Source: Gigantopelta aegis (Eukaryota > Mollusca > Gastropoda > Neomphalida > Peltospiridae). From it: 64,000 bases of DNA. The notes beneath the pieces are model-generated. The model was not told where the DNA came from. It saw nothing but the letters and a program-made list of their open reading frames with translations, and did no database searches. Each line of letters starts with the position of its first letter. Position 1 is the stretch's first letter. The translations under genes were made by a program, and so were the position numbers. The stretch lies in contig NC_054704.1 in assembly GCF_016097555.1 (NCBI RefSeq), positions 77,860,263-77,924,262 on the forward strand, read 5' to 3'. Positions 46,291 through 58,384 of this stretch are shown here, piece by piece.

Positions 46291-46829
46291 TCTTCTTCTT
46301 TTTTGAAAATTCAGATTGCAGCATTATGGGACAAAATATACAAATAGTGAATTTGACTGAAAGCACTTTCAAAATAACAAATTGTATTTTTAACAACCCA
46401 TTAAACAACTTATTTGAACATCTGTACCCTCGGATGGACACTGAATAGTTTTTTTAAAGTACCACTAGCAGTCTAAATACTAAATATTAAGAATACTTAT
46501 CCACTATTCAAGTAGTACTTGAACAAAAAAGCCAACAAAGTGTGTTTTAAAAAATAGGGTTTTTTTTTATTTCAATAATATTCTTAAAGTATTGATGCTC
46601 TGACAAAAAAGCAACGAAACCTGCTCTGGCTGTGTTTATACATACATGTACACCTAAAAGACAAGTCTCTAGTAAAGTCTTGTCCATACAAATAACAAAT
46701 AGTCTTGACTAAAGTTTTCAGTCTCAACTTCAGTTTGGTAAGCAATCTTGAATAGTTTTCTTTAAACAAATTTCTTTAATAAAAACAATAAAATTGCTTA
46801 CAAATACTTCTAAGTGTAGTATTAGAATA

Positions 46830-46947
46830 GGGACAATATCACTGTTTCGTTCTTAACTATAAAGATTTATCACAAAAAATTTGTCCACTAAATCCACATT
46901 TTGTGATAAATCTTTATAGTTAACAATGAAACAGTGATAATATCCCC
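46830..46947. repeat. foldback, about 46-bp inverted arms
   Basis: GGGACAATATCACTGTTTCG with AACTATAAAGATTTATCACA is mirrored by TGTGATAAATCTTTATAGTT and CAGTGATAATATCCC, separated by about 20 bp. Confidence 0.88.
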
Positions 46948-46953
46948 TAAATG

Positions 46954-47345
46954 AATGAATGAATGTTTAACGACACCCCAGCACAAAAAATACATCGGCA
47001 GTTGGGTGTCAAATTATGGTAAATGCTAAAGTGATGAACCACATAAAAATAAAAATTTAATAGTTAAAACACAGTGTAAAGAACTGTGCAAAAAATACAA
47101 ATATCACAGATAGATGAAATTAAAATTTAGAAAAGTCAGTACCACGAAGAAATTGCAACAAATTCAGGATGAAAATGAACGGATTCCATCACATTTCTTT
47201 GACTAAGTATATCTTTTCTAGTTTCTCTCGGATGATTACACTCCACCAAAATATGACACACTATCGGAGTACATCTCACTCTTCTTCAAGATAAATGAAT
47301 GAGTCAAGTATGTATGACCGATACAAGCATGACTGAAAAACAGTT
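46954..47345 (-). mobile_element. LINE 3' end with ORF2 terminus and (ATTC)n tail
   Basis: Read leftward, one frame gives HILVECNHPRETRKDILSQ, the conserved finger-like ending of many LINE ORF2 proteins (H-I-L-x-E-C). It then shifts frame, enters a 3' UTR and ends TGGGGTGTCGTTAAACATTC with ATTC repeats. Several other copies of just this tail lie in the window in the same orientation. The clade (Jockey/CR1-like) is uncertain. Confidence 0.75.
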
Positions 47346-48160
47346 CATAGACAATGTTAATTCTGTAATTATTGCACAAGTATGTGGTGCACTTCACCAC
47401 GAAAGTAGACCAGGAAAATAAAAGCTTAATTTAAATGTGATAAAATGCAATAAGCAACAAAGAAAACTAAATTAAATCAAGTGAAGTGAGAGAAACAGAG
47501 TTAACAGATTGCATTAAACACTCTAGCTTAGTAAAAACCAAATGCAGCTACAAAAGCAGTCGTGGCATTCACATCATTTAGGTAAACATGGCAAACGAAC
47601 ATTTTACGCCATCTTCACTATGACTAGCGTACATCTGTGTGACTAACTACAAGTCATAAATGTAAAAGAAATAGGATATTTAAAACTAATATTTCGTACT
47701 ATAAGCATTTAAGTAAATGCATTAACTGTAGTGTGCAGACTTTTAATTGGAATAAAACTGGAATTATTTTAGTTTTCATTGATCCATTACAATCAAATAA
47801 ACTGCCACACTGTAGTAGTCTACAACACTACTTGTCTCACTTCATAACAAATTTTACTAAGATACTGCTAATATTTATGCAATGTGGCTACCTGATTTAC
47901 TATTTGGCTAGTCACATTTAAATTAGCTTTTTAAAATAATTTTCAAAGGAATAATCTACATATTTGAACACTGGCCAAAACTAAATTCTTTCCAGCAGGA
48001 ACCCTGCATTACAGATGTCAGGCATTGCATGTGACAGTCATAAAACACTGCATGTTACTAGTGTGATGACAGCCACCTATTGTCGGGTGACCTGCCAGCT
48101 AGTTTTACAAACCTAGACTGGTATAATACTTGTAGGTGTGACATTGTTTATAGGAATATA
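47346..48160. other. intergenic DNA, nothing recognised
   Basis: AT-rich, with short frames only. Confidence 0.5.
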
Positions 48161-48389
48161 TACTGATGGAAAGAAATAAGGGAACACATAGTAAACAAAA
48201 CCAGCAAACAATGACAGCAACCAGAACCCTCATCCATAGTATAAGGAAGATAACTGTGTTCCTTACATTCAATTCACATTACAGACAGTCAATCCCATAT
48301 AACATATTTGTGTTATACAGACATTACTATGCTAGTAGTGAACTAAATTTGGTCTACAATACATGTTCCCATATTTCTTTCCATCAGTA
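48161..48389. mobile_element. mariner-type MITE, 229 bp
   Basis: Inverted termini TACTGATGGAAAGAAATAAG and CATATTTCTTTCCATCAGTA, matching 25 of 26 positions when extended. TA lies at both ends. The interior is non-coding. Confidence 0.85.
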
Positions 48390-48654
48390 TTTATGTACTA
48401 TATACACATACCATATACACGACTAATTTAATTAAGATCGTCTTGGATGCTAATCGAGTTTGACAGCATCTCAAACACAACCCTCCTCAACACAAAAAAA
48501 AACCCCTTCAAATAAAGGCATATAAATTAATTAATACAAATGAATAACTGTATTTATTATCCACATAGTTCAAGATATTCAGGGAAATATAACCAGTATG
48601 ACCCATGTGTGTCATAATGATTTCATGTGCACAAAGAATGACATAATTTTGTGA

Positions 48655-48942
48655 AACGACGTCATCACTTTATGCGGTTTCTTCAGTGTAAACGTTTATC
48701 AAAATGACATCATTTCTGAAAATGACGTCGTTGCGTAGTCTCTTTTTAGTTACGTTTGAAACGTTTTGACATGGTCCTCGCTTGTTCTTCATGAAAATAA
48801 TATTTTGGATAATGCGGATAATAAAGAAATTATTACACTGAATTATTAGTGTGAATCATACTGATTTTACGAAACTTGTGTCAGGATTCATGTATTACCC
48901 GAGCGAGATAATCCTGACACTTGTTTCATAAAAACAGTACGA
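48655..48942. repeat. CRE-rich segment ending in a foldback
   Basis: GACGTCATCACTTTATGCGG and ATGACGTCGTTGCG are CRE-like. At 48859-48939, GTGTCAGGATT and AATCCTGACAC face each other around CCCGAGCGAG, with imperfect arms extending outward (ACTGATTTTACGAAAC versus GTTTCATAAAAACAGT). The layout resembles the 33.95-34.31 kb segment. Confidence 0.7.
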
Positions 48943-49054
48943 CACACAAGCTCGTATAATAATCTCTATATATATATAGGTGTAAAAAGCTGATCAGACA
49001 TATATACTGGTAGTTACCAAAAAAGAAGAAGAGTATTTATGAACAATAGAATAG

Positions 49055-49145
49055 AATAGATGTTTAACGACACCCCAGCACGAAAAATACATGGGCTATG
49101 TATGATGATAAATACATGGGCTATGTATGATGATGATAAATACAT
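49055..49145 (-). mobile_element. LINE 3' tail fragment with local duplication
   Basis: AGATGTTTAACGACACCCCA and GCACGAAAAATACATGGG match the LINE tail. ATACATGGGCTATGTATGAT is then repeated. Confidence 0.75.
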
Positions 49146-49271
49146 ATATTACAGATGTCTTAAATACACATTACATGAGTCTTAAAACTGATAGAAATGT
49201 GTTATTTCTTAAATGTTTTAAATCTGTGGTTTTAAAATCACATTATATTAAAATGTGACAATATTGTCACA

Positions 49272-52200
49272 CTATTCACATCCTATATTTAACAGTCTGG
49301 TTTCTTCCGGTGAATCTGGTGACACACATAACCATATAGACTTTTTCCAATTGTTCAGACAACCCACAAACAGATCTGGTGTAATGATCAATCTGAAAAA
49401 TAAATGAAAAAAAGAAATTCTGATGACTATTCTTAGATAATATAGTAGTTTAAGTTACATGTATTCTTATTTCAAAAAAAAAGAAAAGAAAAGAGCTAAA
49501 TTTGAATAGGGATAACCTACTTTCTTAAAAATGTCAATTTTTACAGGAAATTATTTCACTAAATTAAAATAAAATTTGCCATTTCCAAAATTGGTAATTG
49601 GCGAATTTGGCGAGTGCCAGAGCTAGCCCTGACTGTGATTATACTACCATAAATGTTTTGTTTTATTCGCTCTGCTATTGTGAAAACAAAGAAATTAAAT
49701 TTGAAATTTAACAAATAGTAAACAGTGTCGGATTATCCCCCTAACTGAAAGTTACTTATGAAAATTTAAAGTAGCAATATCCAATACAGGCCTCAGGACT
49801 ACTGGGGACAGGACGATCTAGGATTGATCCCCGTCGGTGGGCCCATTGGGCTATTTCTTGTTCCAGCCAGTGCTCCACAACTGGTCTAACAAAGACTGTG
49901 GTATGTGCTATCCTGTCTGTGGGATGGTGCATATAAAAGATCCCTTGCTGCTAATGGAAAAGAGCAGCTCATGAAGTGGCGACAGCGGGTTTCCTCTCAA
50001 TATCTGTGTGGTCCTTAACCATATGTCTGATGGCATATAATCGTAAATATTAATGTGTTGAGTGCATCGTTAAATAAGACACTTCCTTCCTCAGGACTAC
50101 CATAAAGTTTTTTGGTTCAAGCATGAATGCATAAGTTCAACCATAAGCCAAGTTACAATGACCTGGGACTTAACACAGGTATTACAATGATATTACAATG
50201 AATGTTTTAATGTGTGCATTGTGCACTTTCCATGGCATGCAGACAGTACAGTACATACCGCACATATAACTGGTTGGTTTATGTGGTGTATATGTGTGTG
50301 TACATAGATAAATAAATACTTACAAGCGATCATTTATGGCTCTTTCCTCAAGAGTGGAAAATCCATTCACAACTCCACAAACCTTAAAAAAATATTTAGT
50401 CCTTTAAATAAATGCCAAAATATTATTGAAAAACATTGTGTAGGAGTGATATAATGAAGGTTTGAGAACTTTGCAACACAAACTATTTTTTGTCAATTGT
50501 GTTCATCAAATAATTTATATGAAAGCTTAGCTAACATGAATGAAGCAATGGATGAATGAATAAAAAGTATTGTTTAATAACACCACTAATTATTAATGTA
50601 TTAATCATGAGCTATTGGATGTCTAAGAAAGATGGAATGAATGAATTAAATATAACTGGCTAGTGACAATGGAAATGAAAGAATTGTGATTTTATACCAA
50701 CATTTAGTGTGATAATGTGATTATTTCAACACTTGGTCTGCTACATCCATGCCCATCAAGACAAAATACATGCATATAATCCTGAAATTAATTTATTTTT
50801 AAAAATAAATTACAAATGCTTACAATTTAATGATCAGTCTTGTTGATGCATTTTCTGGAGAAAATATGTTGCAATAATTATGCCAGAAAGTGCCAAGATC
50901 TGTAAAAACAAAAATTAATTAATTACACATACGACTCATATTTAAAAGCATTACAAGACAACAAATTCATTTTCACAACTCATTTGTACATTCATGCTAC
51001 ATGAAGTTTTGTTCAATCTCAGTTATCACCATTCCAAGCCTGTAAACAATTTTTATATAGACTTATTTATTAGCTGGTCCATGTCAAACCATGCCTTTTG
51101 ACAAATTATGGACCCTTGTTTGCAATCATTTAAATTAGCAGAATATTTGTGTAATTATGAACTTGTTTCATTTTTTATTATTTTTATACAATTGTAATTA
51201 TTTTTTATGTACATGTGTACATCTTTTAAAATTAAAATGAAAACAGATATTTTCCTACATATATACAAATACTAATCTTAAACAGATTTGGTTTTAAAGC
51301 CAGTTACCATAGTTTTCAAACAATTTGTTTTTGTTTCTCATAAAACAGTTTAAACAAATACATACATCATTGAGAACTTGATGAATGTTGCCAGCCTGTC
51401 TCAGTGGATTGCATCACGAGTTTAGATCACTGAGGACTTGATGAATGTTGTCAGCCTGTCTCAGTGGATTGCATCACGAGTTTACATCATTGAGGACTTG
51501 GTGAATGTTGTCAGCCTGCCTCAGTGGATTGCATCACGAGTTTACATCATTGAGGACTTGGTGAATGTTGTCAGCCTGTCTCAGTGGATTGCATCACGAG
51601 TTTACATCATTGAGGACTTGGTGAATGTTGTCAGCCTGTCTCAGTGGATTGCATCACGAGTTTACATCATTGAGAACTTGGTGAATGTTGCCAGCCTGTC
51701 TCAGTGGAGTGTATCACAAGTTTACATCATTGAGGACTTGATGAATGTTGCCACTATCTCAGTGGATTGTATCACCAGTTTAGATCAATGAGGACTTGGT
51801 GAATGTTGCCACTGTCTCAGTGGATTGTATCACGAGTTTACATCTTTGAGGACTTGGTGAATGTTGCCAGCCTGTCTCAGTGGATTGTATCACGAGTTTA
51901 GATCATTGAGGACTTGGTGAATGTTGCCACTGTCTCAATGGATTGTATCACGAGTTTAGATCATTGAGGACTTGGTGAATGTTGCCACTGTCTCAGTGGA
52001 TTGTATCACGAGTTTACATCATTGAGAACTTGATGAATGTTGCCAGCCTGTCTCAGTGGATTGTATCACGAGTTTAGATCATTGAGGACTTGGTGAATGT
52101 TGCTACTGTCTCAGTGGATTGTATCAAGTTTAGATCATCCACAGGTGATCTTTTAGTCCGACCATTTTAAACACATTCCGATTCCCCTAATGAATTGAAA

Positions 52201-53584
52201 CTCTAGCATGAAAAATACACACATGCTATAACAAAGCCTTACAGTAACTATATGAATGAATAGATGATTGATATCAATATAAAAATTCAGAACATAAATT
52301 ACAGACCTGTGAAAAACAATATAACAGGTACAGTAAATATTAAAATTGACTTTGTCCTAAATTAATGAATAAATGAATGCCCAAGCATGAAAAATACATT
52401 TCATTTGTTACTAGGTGTCAAACTAAGGTAAATGTGAAAATGTGTAAGTAACATGCATGTAATACTGTATGCGATATTGTACATGTACAAACACACGTAC
52501 ATTTTTTTTTTTACATTTATCTATTTATGCATTTATCCACTACTTTAAGTTCACAAAACATGCTCTATTTGCTCAGTATACAAACACAAAATAATAAATT
52601 AAATGATAATATCGAGTAAGGAGAAATTAAAGTGAGTAAGAAAAATGTTTATGTCAAAAAACATGAAATTGTAAATCAGTAAATAGGGCTGTGATAAATA
52701 TTAACAATATTACACACACATATTTAAATAAAAACCAGTCTCCAACAATGTAATGTAAAAAGAATTGTGTGTGGATTTAAAAACATTCCACATCTTATTT
52801 TCTCCCATCCCTAGCTATGCAAGACCGACCCATTCCACAACTTCAGCCCTTATGGAATAAATCGGTCTCGCATGGGCAATAACATCATTGGTTTCACATG
52901 GGGAGTATTATGTCACTGGTAATATATGACATCATATTAATGCAAGTTGATTTGTAGTGTTAATTTGTGGTGTTAAATTGTATTGAGTGCAATCATGAAT
53001 GAATGAATGTTTAATGAGACCCCAGTAAAAAAAACCTAAAAAAAACCCACCCGAACAATTCAAACAACTGTTGGGGTGTTCATTTTAAGCAAACAAGAAA
53101 AGATATTTAGTAGGAGAAATTCTGATGTTTTGAAATTTCTCCAAGATACCAGTTTGTTTTCTTTAACAACATCACTAGAGCACATTGATTAATGAACTGG
53201 TTATTACAAAATGTCTTAGAGAGGAAACCCGCTACATTTTTCATTAGTAGCAAGGATCTTTTATATGCACTTTCCCAGACAGGGAAGTATATACCACGGC
53301 CTTTGACCAGTTGTGGTGTACTGGTTTGAACGAGAGAAAACCCAATCAGTTGAATGGATCCACTGAGGTGGTTCGATCCTGCGACGCAAGCATCTCAGGC
53401 GAGCATAACCAACTGAACTAAATCCCACCCAAATTTTATCATAAACTATGATTTTACTTACCTGAGATATTCGTATTTTTTGCACAGCTCTTTACATTGT
53501 TTTAACTTAAAACTATTAAAAAAGTCTACTGATGACATCAAAATATGTCTAATCAACTTGCGATAATGCATACGTAACATTTTC
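49272..53584 (-). CDS. unrecognised gene, C-terminal exons (partial model)
   Basis: Candidate exons, right to left: 53462-53584, 50824-50899, 50324-50401 and 49272-49392 (TAG at 49272-49274). The last three join with agreeing phases and give a continuous peptide with DLFVGCLNNWKKSIWLCVSP and a closing ETRLLNIGCE. The 53462-53584 exon encodes KMLRMHYRKLIRHILMSS and a basic, cysteine-bearing helix-like stretch (KQCKELCKKYEY). Its 3' phase does not match the next exon, so at least one small exon is missing between them, in the interval that also holds the 60-bp minisatellite. All borders are AG/GT. I do not recognise the family and no catalytic motif is evident. The 5' part was not found, although 53.6-56 kb is the only room left before the next + strand gene. 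Confidence 0.5.
49804..50092 (+). mobile_element. SINE (type 1)
   Basis: GATTGATCCCCGTCGGTGGG, then AAAGATCCCTTGCTGCTAAT, then the tail GCATCGTTAAATAAGACACT and CTTCC. CTCAGGACTAC flanks both sides (about 49793 and 50091). It lies within an intron of the unrecognised minus-strand gene. Confidence 0.9.
50545..50625 (-). mobile_element. SINE (type 2) tail fragment
   Basis: GTTTAATAACACCACTAATT and ATGAGCTATTGGATGTCTAA match the type 2 tail. Confidence 0.6.
51362..52135. repeat. 60-bp minisatellite, about 13 copies
   Basis: The unit contains CATTGAGGACTTGGTGAATG and CTGTCTCAGTGGATTG. The left six copies are nearly identical; copies toward 52135 are shorter by 2-3 bp (CCACTGTCTC in place of CCAGCCTGTCTC). 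It lies in an intron of the unrecognised minus-strand gene. Confidence 0.97.
52363..52445 (-). mobile_element. LINE 3' tail fragment
   Basis: GAATAAATGAATGCCC, AAGCATGAAAAATACATTTC and GGTGTCAAACTAAGGTAAAT match the LINE tail family. Confidence 0.6.
52992..53025 (-). mobile_element. LINE 3' tail fragment
   Basis: ATGAATGAATGTTTAATGAG followed by ACCCCAGTAAAA. Confidence 0.55.
53155..53431 (-). mobile_element. SINE (type 2), full length
   Basis: Tail CATCACTAGAGCACATTGAT, body AGCAAGGATCTTTTATATGC, head GGTGGTTCGATCCTGCGACG and CTGAACTAAATCCCACCC. It sits just upstream (right to left) of the missing-exon interval. Confidence 0.88.
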
Positions 53585-53902
53585 CTGCACAAAGAATTGA
53601 ATTAATGGAAAGTGGGTCTACCAAGCTGTGAAAACATACTAATATTAATATCATTGGCTTCCTTGGAACTACATGTATACTGACGTCCAAAAGAAACTAC
53701 ACACATAAATATGACTAATTTGATCATATTGTTGCTCATCGAAGTGCATTGTGATGTGTAGATTTTGAACTTTGTGATTTTTCATATACCACCATACCGT
53801 TTGTTGGTTATCTAACAGAATTTCAAGCCCTGCCAAGTTTCTTCAGGAAGTCAGTATACATCTCATTTCTACCACCAAGTTACATCTCATTCCCTTAAGG
53901 AA

Positions 53903-53975
53903 GGAATGAATTAAATGAAGGAATATTTAATAACACCCCAGCATGAAAAATACATAGGCCATTGGGCATCTCTCA
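53903..53975 (-). mobile_element. LINE 3' tail fragment at edge of the A-box array
   Basis: TTAATAACACCCCAGCATGA, then AAAATACATAGGCCATTGGG. The A-box array starts directly after it. Confidence 0.65.
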
Positions 53976-55480
53976 TGATGTGCTCTACCACTGAGCTACA
54001 TCTCTCATGATGTGCTCTACCACTGAGCTACATATCACTCTCATGATTGAGCTACCACTGAGCTACATCTCACTCTCATGATGTGCTCTACCACTGAGCT
54101 ACATATCACTCTCATGATGTGCTCTACCACTGAGCTACATATCACTCCCATGATGTGCTCTACCACTGAACTACATATCACTCTCATGATGTGCTCTACC
54201 ACTGAGCTACATCTCACTCTCATGATGTGCTCTACCACTGAGCTACATATCACTCTCATGATGTGCCCTACCACTGAGCTACATATCACTCTCATGATGT
54301 GCTCTACCACTGAGCTACATATCACTCTCATGATGTGCTCTACCACTGAACTACATATCACTCTCATGATGTGCTCTACCACTAAGCTACATATCATTAG
54401 TAACGTTCTCTATCACTGAACTACATCTCACTCCCGTGACATGCTCTACCACTGAGCTACATCTCACTCCCAGGATGTGAGCTACATCTCACTCCTGTTA
54501 TGTGCTCTACCACTGAGCTACATCTCACTCCCATGATGTGAGCTACATCTCACTCCTGTTATGTGCTCTACCACTGAGCTACATCTCACTCCCATGATGT
54601 GAGCTACATCTCACTCCCGTGACATGCTCTACCACTGAGCTACATCTCACTCCCAGGATGTGAGCTACATCTCACTCCTGTTATGTGCTCTACCACTGAG
54701 CTACATCTCACTCCCATGATGTGCTCTACCACTGAGCTACATCTCACTCCCAGGATGTGAGCTACATCTCACTCCCGTGACATGCTCTACCACCGAGCTA
54801 TATCTCACTCCCATGATGTGCTCTACCACCGAGCTACATCTCACTCCCATGATGTGCTCTACCACCGAGCTACATCTCACTCCCATGATGTGCTCTACCA
54901 CCGAGCTATATCTCACTCCCATGATGTGCTCTACCACCGAGCTACATCTCACTCCCATGACGTGAGCTACATCTCACTCCCGTGATGTGAGCTACATCTC
55001 ACTCCCAGGATGTGAGCTAGGGCTACATCTCACTCCCATTATGTGAGCTATGTCTCACTCCCATGGTGTGCTCTACCGCTGAGCTATGTCTCACTCCTGT
55101 GATGTGCTCTACCACTGAGCTACATCTCACTCCCTTGATGTGAGCTAGAGCTACATCTCACTCCCAGGATGTGAGCTAGAGCTACATCTCACTCCCGTGA
55201 TGTGAGCTACATCTCACTCCCAGGATGTGAGCTAGAGCTACATCTCACTCCCATTATGTGAGCTATGTCTCACTCCTGTGGTGTGCTCTACCGCTGAGCT
55301 ACGTCTCACTCCCGTGGTGTGCTCTACCACCGAGCTACGTCTCACTCCCGTGATGTGTTCTACCACTGAGCTACGTGATGTGAGCTACATCTCATTCCCA
55401 TGTCAGCTACATCTCATTCCCATGTCAGCTACATCTCATTCCCATGTCAGCTACATCTCATTCCCATGATGTCTAAACCA
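53976..55480. repeat. 1.5-kb array of tRNA A-box-like units
   Basis: About 35-40 imperfect units of 20-40 bp. The core on the minus strand reads GTAGCTCAGTGGTAGAGCAC, which is the 5' D-arm region of a tRNA and fits the Pol III A-box consensus TRGCNNAGYNGG. Units alternate with ATGATGTGAG and CTCACTCCC variants. From about 54470 shorter units lacking the A-box intermix. The final copies (55385-55465) are 19-bp TCAGCTACATCTCATTCCC repeats. No B-box is seen. Confidence 0.92.
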
Positions 55481-56281
55481 CACTGTTAACAAATTTTTGC
55501 CTATATTTTTAAAGAAATTGTTATTATTAACATGTTAATATTATTTATTAATTTGTTGTGGGTGAAGCAGCTTCATGCATGGGGAACATTTTTTAAAAAT
55601 TTGGTTATCGCTTAGTATTCCTATTTTCGTCTAGTTTGTGCTAACCATTCCAACTTGGGGAAACATTTCCGGATGATATTCACTGTTGATTGGGGCAGCC
55701 TCTGAAGAACCTTTCAAAACTAAGCAGCCTCTGAAGAACCTTTCAAAACTAAGCAATCACACAATGCGCAAAAGTTTCCACAGCACTTGTTTGACACCCT
55801 CTTTTGTCATTGGTTAATTCCTCACTCACTTTTTGAATGCACCAACCATGTTGCAGTATGGTGCACACTTGTCCTAGTTGGCGCAATTCCATCACTTTTT
55901 GAATTACCTAGCTCACTGTTACACGTATCTCACAGCTGAGAATTGTTTTATATATACTGAATTAAGACTACACAAAGCCAAGCTCTGTTATGCAATTGGT
56001 GAACAGTGTGCAAAGACTATGGTGGAAGTTAAGACCTTTTTCCGATTGCCTGCTTGATACATTTTGATGGACAGTGAAGAGAAAAAGACTTGAATTCTAC
56101 ACGACTCGGACGACAAATGATGCAAAGGCAATGTGGGTATGCCTGGACTGTTCAGCCATGTGTGAAGGCTGCTTGTTTTGCGAGCTGGAACAATTCTTAC
56201 CTATGTGCACATTCGGTCATGCATGTGTATCACTCCAGCACATGAAGCGTGAAGAAAACCGACCATCGTCGAACTGGAAAC
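55481..56281. other. upstream flank of the SWIM/YqaJ gene
   Basis: A 29-bp unit (GCAGCCTCTGAAGAACCTTT and on) is duplicated at 55695-55752. From 56074 a frame with KRKRLEFYTTRT and WVCLDCSAMCEGC could be an extra coding piece of the following gene, but it is out of frame with the next ATG and I cannot place it. Confidence 0.4.
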
Positions 56282-57850
56282 ATGAGCGACTCTGACGAAA
56301 GTTTCCACGAGTTGTCCGATGTGAACAGGATAAAATTGTGGGGGCAGAGAAAAAACTTTCATGCAACACTGTCACAAATTTTAACATTGGGCTTCGATTC
56401 CATGGAAGCCCTGGCTCTTCTGACCATAGATGATTTGGCAAAATCAAAAATGCCTGTTGGCCAGATAAAACTGTTGCTGAGGGCAATATGACGAAACAAC
56501 TTCTGACACAAAGTCTGAACTTTTCCCCCTTTTCTGTGCAATGACCCATATATATATATTGATTTATTTATTTGTTTGTAGACTGGAGTTTTTAGACAAC
56601 TGTCAATCTGCTGGGGTACAAGTAGAGCCAGCATATGAATTTAGTATGACGCTATCACCAAGCAGCTCATACAAGGACCTTCATGGTGGGGAAACCCAGA
56701 ATATACCTAATGTCACTGTTGCCAGACTGAAAGAGTATTTGGACCAGTTTAGCAAAAATCTGGATGAAAAGATCAAAGATTTGTACAAGGAGAGGTAAAT
56801 AGTTGGCAAGCACTTAAAATGTATTATATTTATAATGTGAATGTATTTATTATTGAATTATTTATATTTGTTTTTTATTGCTATTGTGCTTAATGATATA
56901 TATTGAAAATATTTCGTTTCTTACATTGTTACACAAACATTAAACATTTGGCACTCATTTGTGTGTGTGTGTATACATACATACACATACACACACACAC
57001 ACATATACATGTACATGTACATGTACAACTAGTTATAAAATAGTGGAAATGAATGTTGTGCTTATACTGTGATACATGCATGTGCTCTTATTTGTTATCG
57101 TAATGTGGGATTCACCATAGTAACAATACTTGTATAACATACATTTTAGGTTCTTGAGGTGTTTTCGAGTTGCTCATGATGAGCAGATGCTGTTTGTATC
57201 CTCGACAGTCTGGGCCGAGATGAGGAAGTCAACTTCCTACAAGGTGGATGTATCCCTCAATTCAGATGGAGTTATCCAAGAGGCTCAGTGCGAGTGTGGG
57301 GCGGGACAAGGACCTGCTGCTCACTGCAAGCATGTTGCTACCGTGGTGTTTGCCCTGACCAATTTCTGCCAGACCGAAGAAATATTGACAGAACTCACTT
57401 TCACTCAGGTAAATGTTTGAATAATTCATGTATAAACCAGTAAGCGATATAGCTTCTTGTATTCTGAATAATGGGTTGAATCTATAAATTTCTATAGCCC
57501 ATAATATTTTCACTTATTAATAATTATACAATTTTGTGATTTCTGTTCTTTTTTACCGTACTCTTTATATTGTGCTTTATTTTATAATGTTTTAATAGTG
57601 ATTATGTATCATTCCTAATTTGATTTACCTTTCATGCCCAATTACTGGTACAGCATCACTAATTAAACCCTTTTTTTTTTTTACATGTATTAACAATTAT
57701 TCTTTGTTTTATAATGTTGAAAACAATTTCAGGTACTACAAACAGTTCACCAAACCAAAGTATTCAAAGGGAGTCCCTTGAAGTCATCTTAACTGCAGGC
57801 AATTAGAAGTACCAGCAAGGAACCAGCACAACTGGTGTATGACCCATTAA

Positions 57851-58134
57851 AGGCATACTGTCACGGATTTAAGGACCTTATTTCTCTAAAAATGGATAAT
57901 AAATAAAAATTACATTAATTGTTGGAAACCAAATCTAGCTATCGCATCACCGTAACTGAACCATGATGGCCATAATTCAATAAATTTTACAAAGTATTAT
58001 TTATAAATGGAGTATGGTTTGGTTATGAAGATGGTTGAATAAAGTACATTTTGGGACAAATCAAATTATTTTTGTTCAGGTAATACTTGTTCGACCATTA
58101 AATAGGTCAGTGTTCTGTGACAATATGCCTTTAA
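57851..58134. mobile_element. MITE with TTAA duplication inside an exon
   Basis: TTAA lies at 57847-57850 and 58131-58134. The ends are AGGCATACTGTCAC and GTGACAATATGCCT, inverted. Removing it rejoins codons for YDPL and RPVHLRNRTE of the SWIM/YqaJ frame exactly. TTAA is the piggyBac-type target. Confidence 0.9.
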
Positions 58135-58384
58135 GGCCTGTACATCTACGGAACAGAACTGAAAATAGAAGCATTTTTCCAAATGCTTACCTCAACTTGA
58201 CAACTGAGCCTGAGGTAATCTCATTTTTTCAAACTATATATTTTAGTCATTTATACTATAAAATATATTTCAAAATGCCACCTTGCAGGCCTTGAATTAA
58301 CACCGGACCTGCAGAAAATTGCAGTGTTATTTTGCATACTAGTTACTAGTAATTAGTCATCATATTCGAACCAAACTCCTAGTT

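Noticed and set aside
51438-51791. A 117-codon repetitive open frame
   Set aside because: It follows the 60-bp minisatellite periodicity exactly and has no non-repeat part.
54041-54419. Open frames of over 110 codons on both strands
   Set aside because: Both are repeat translations of the A-box-like array.
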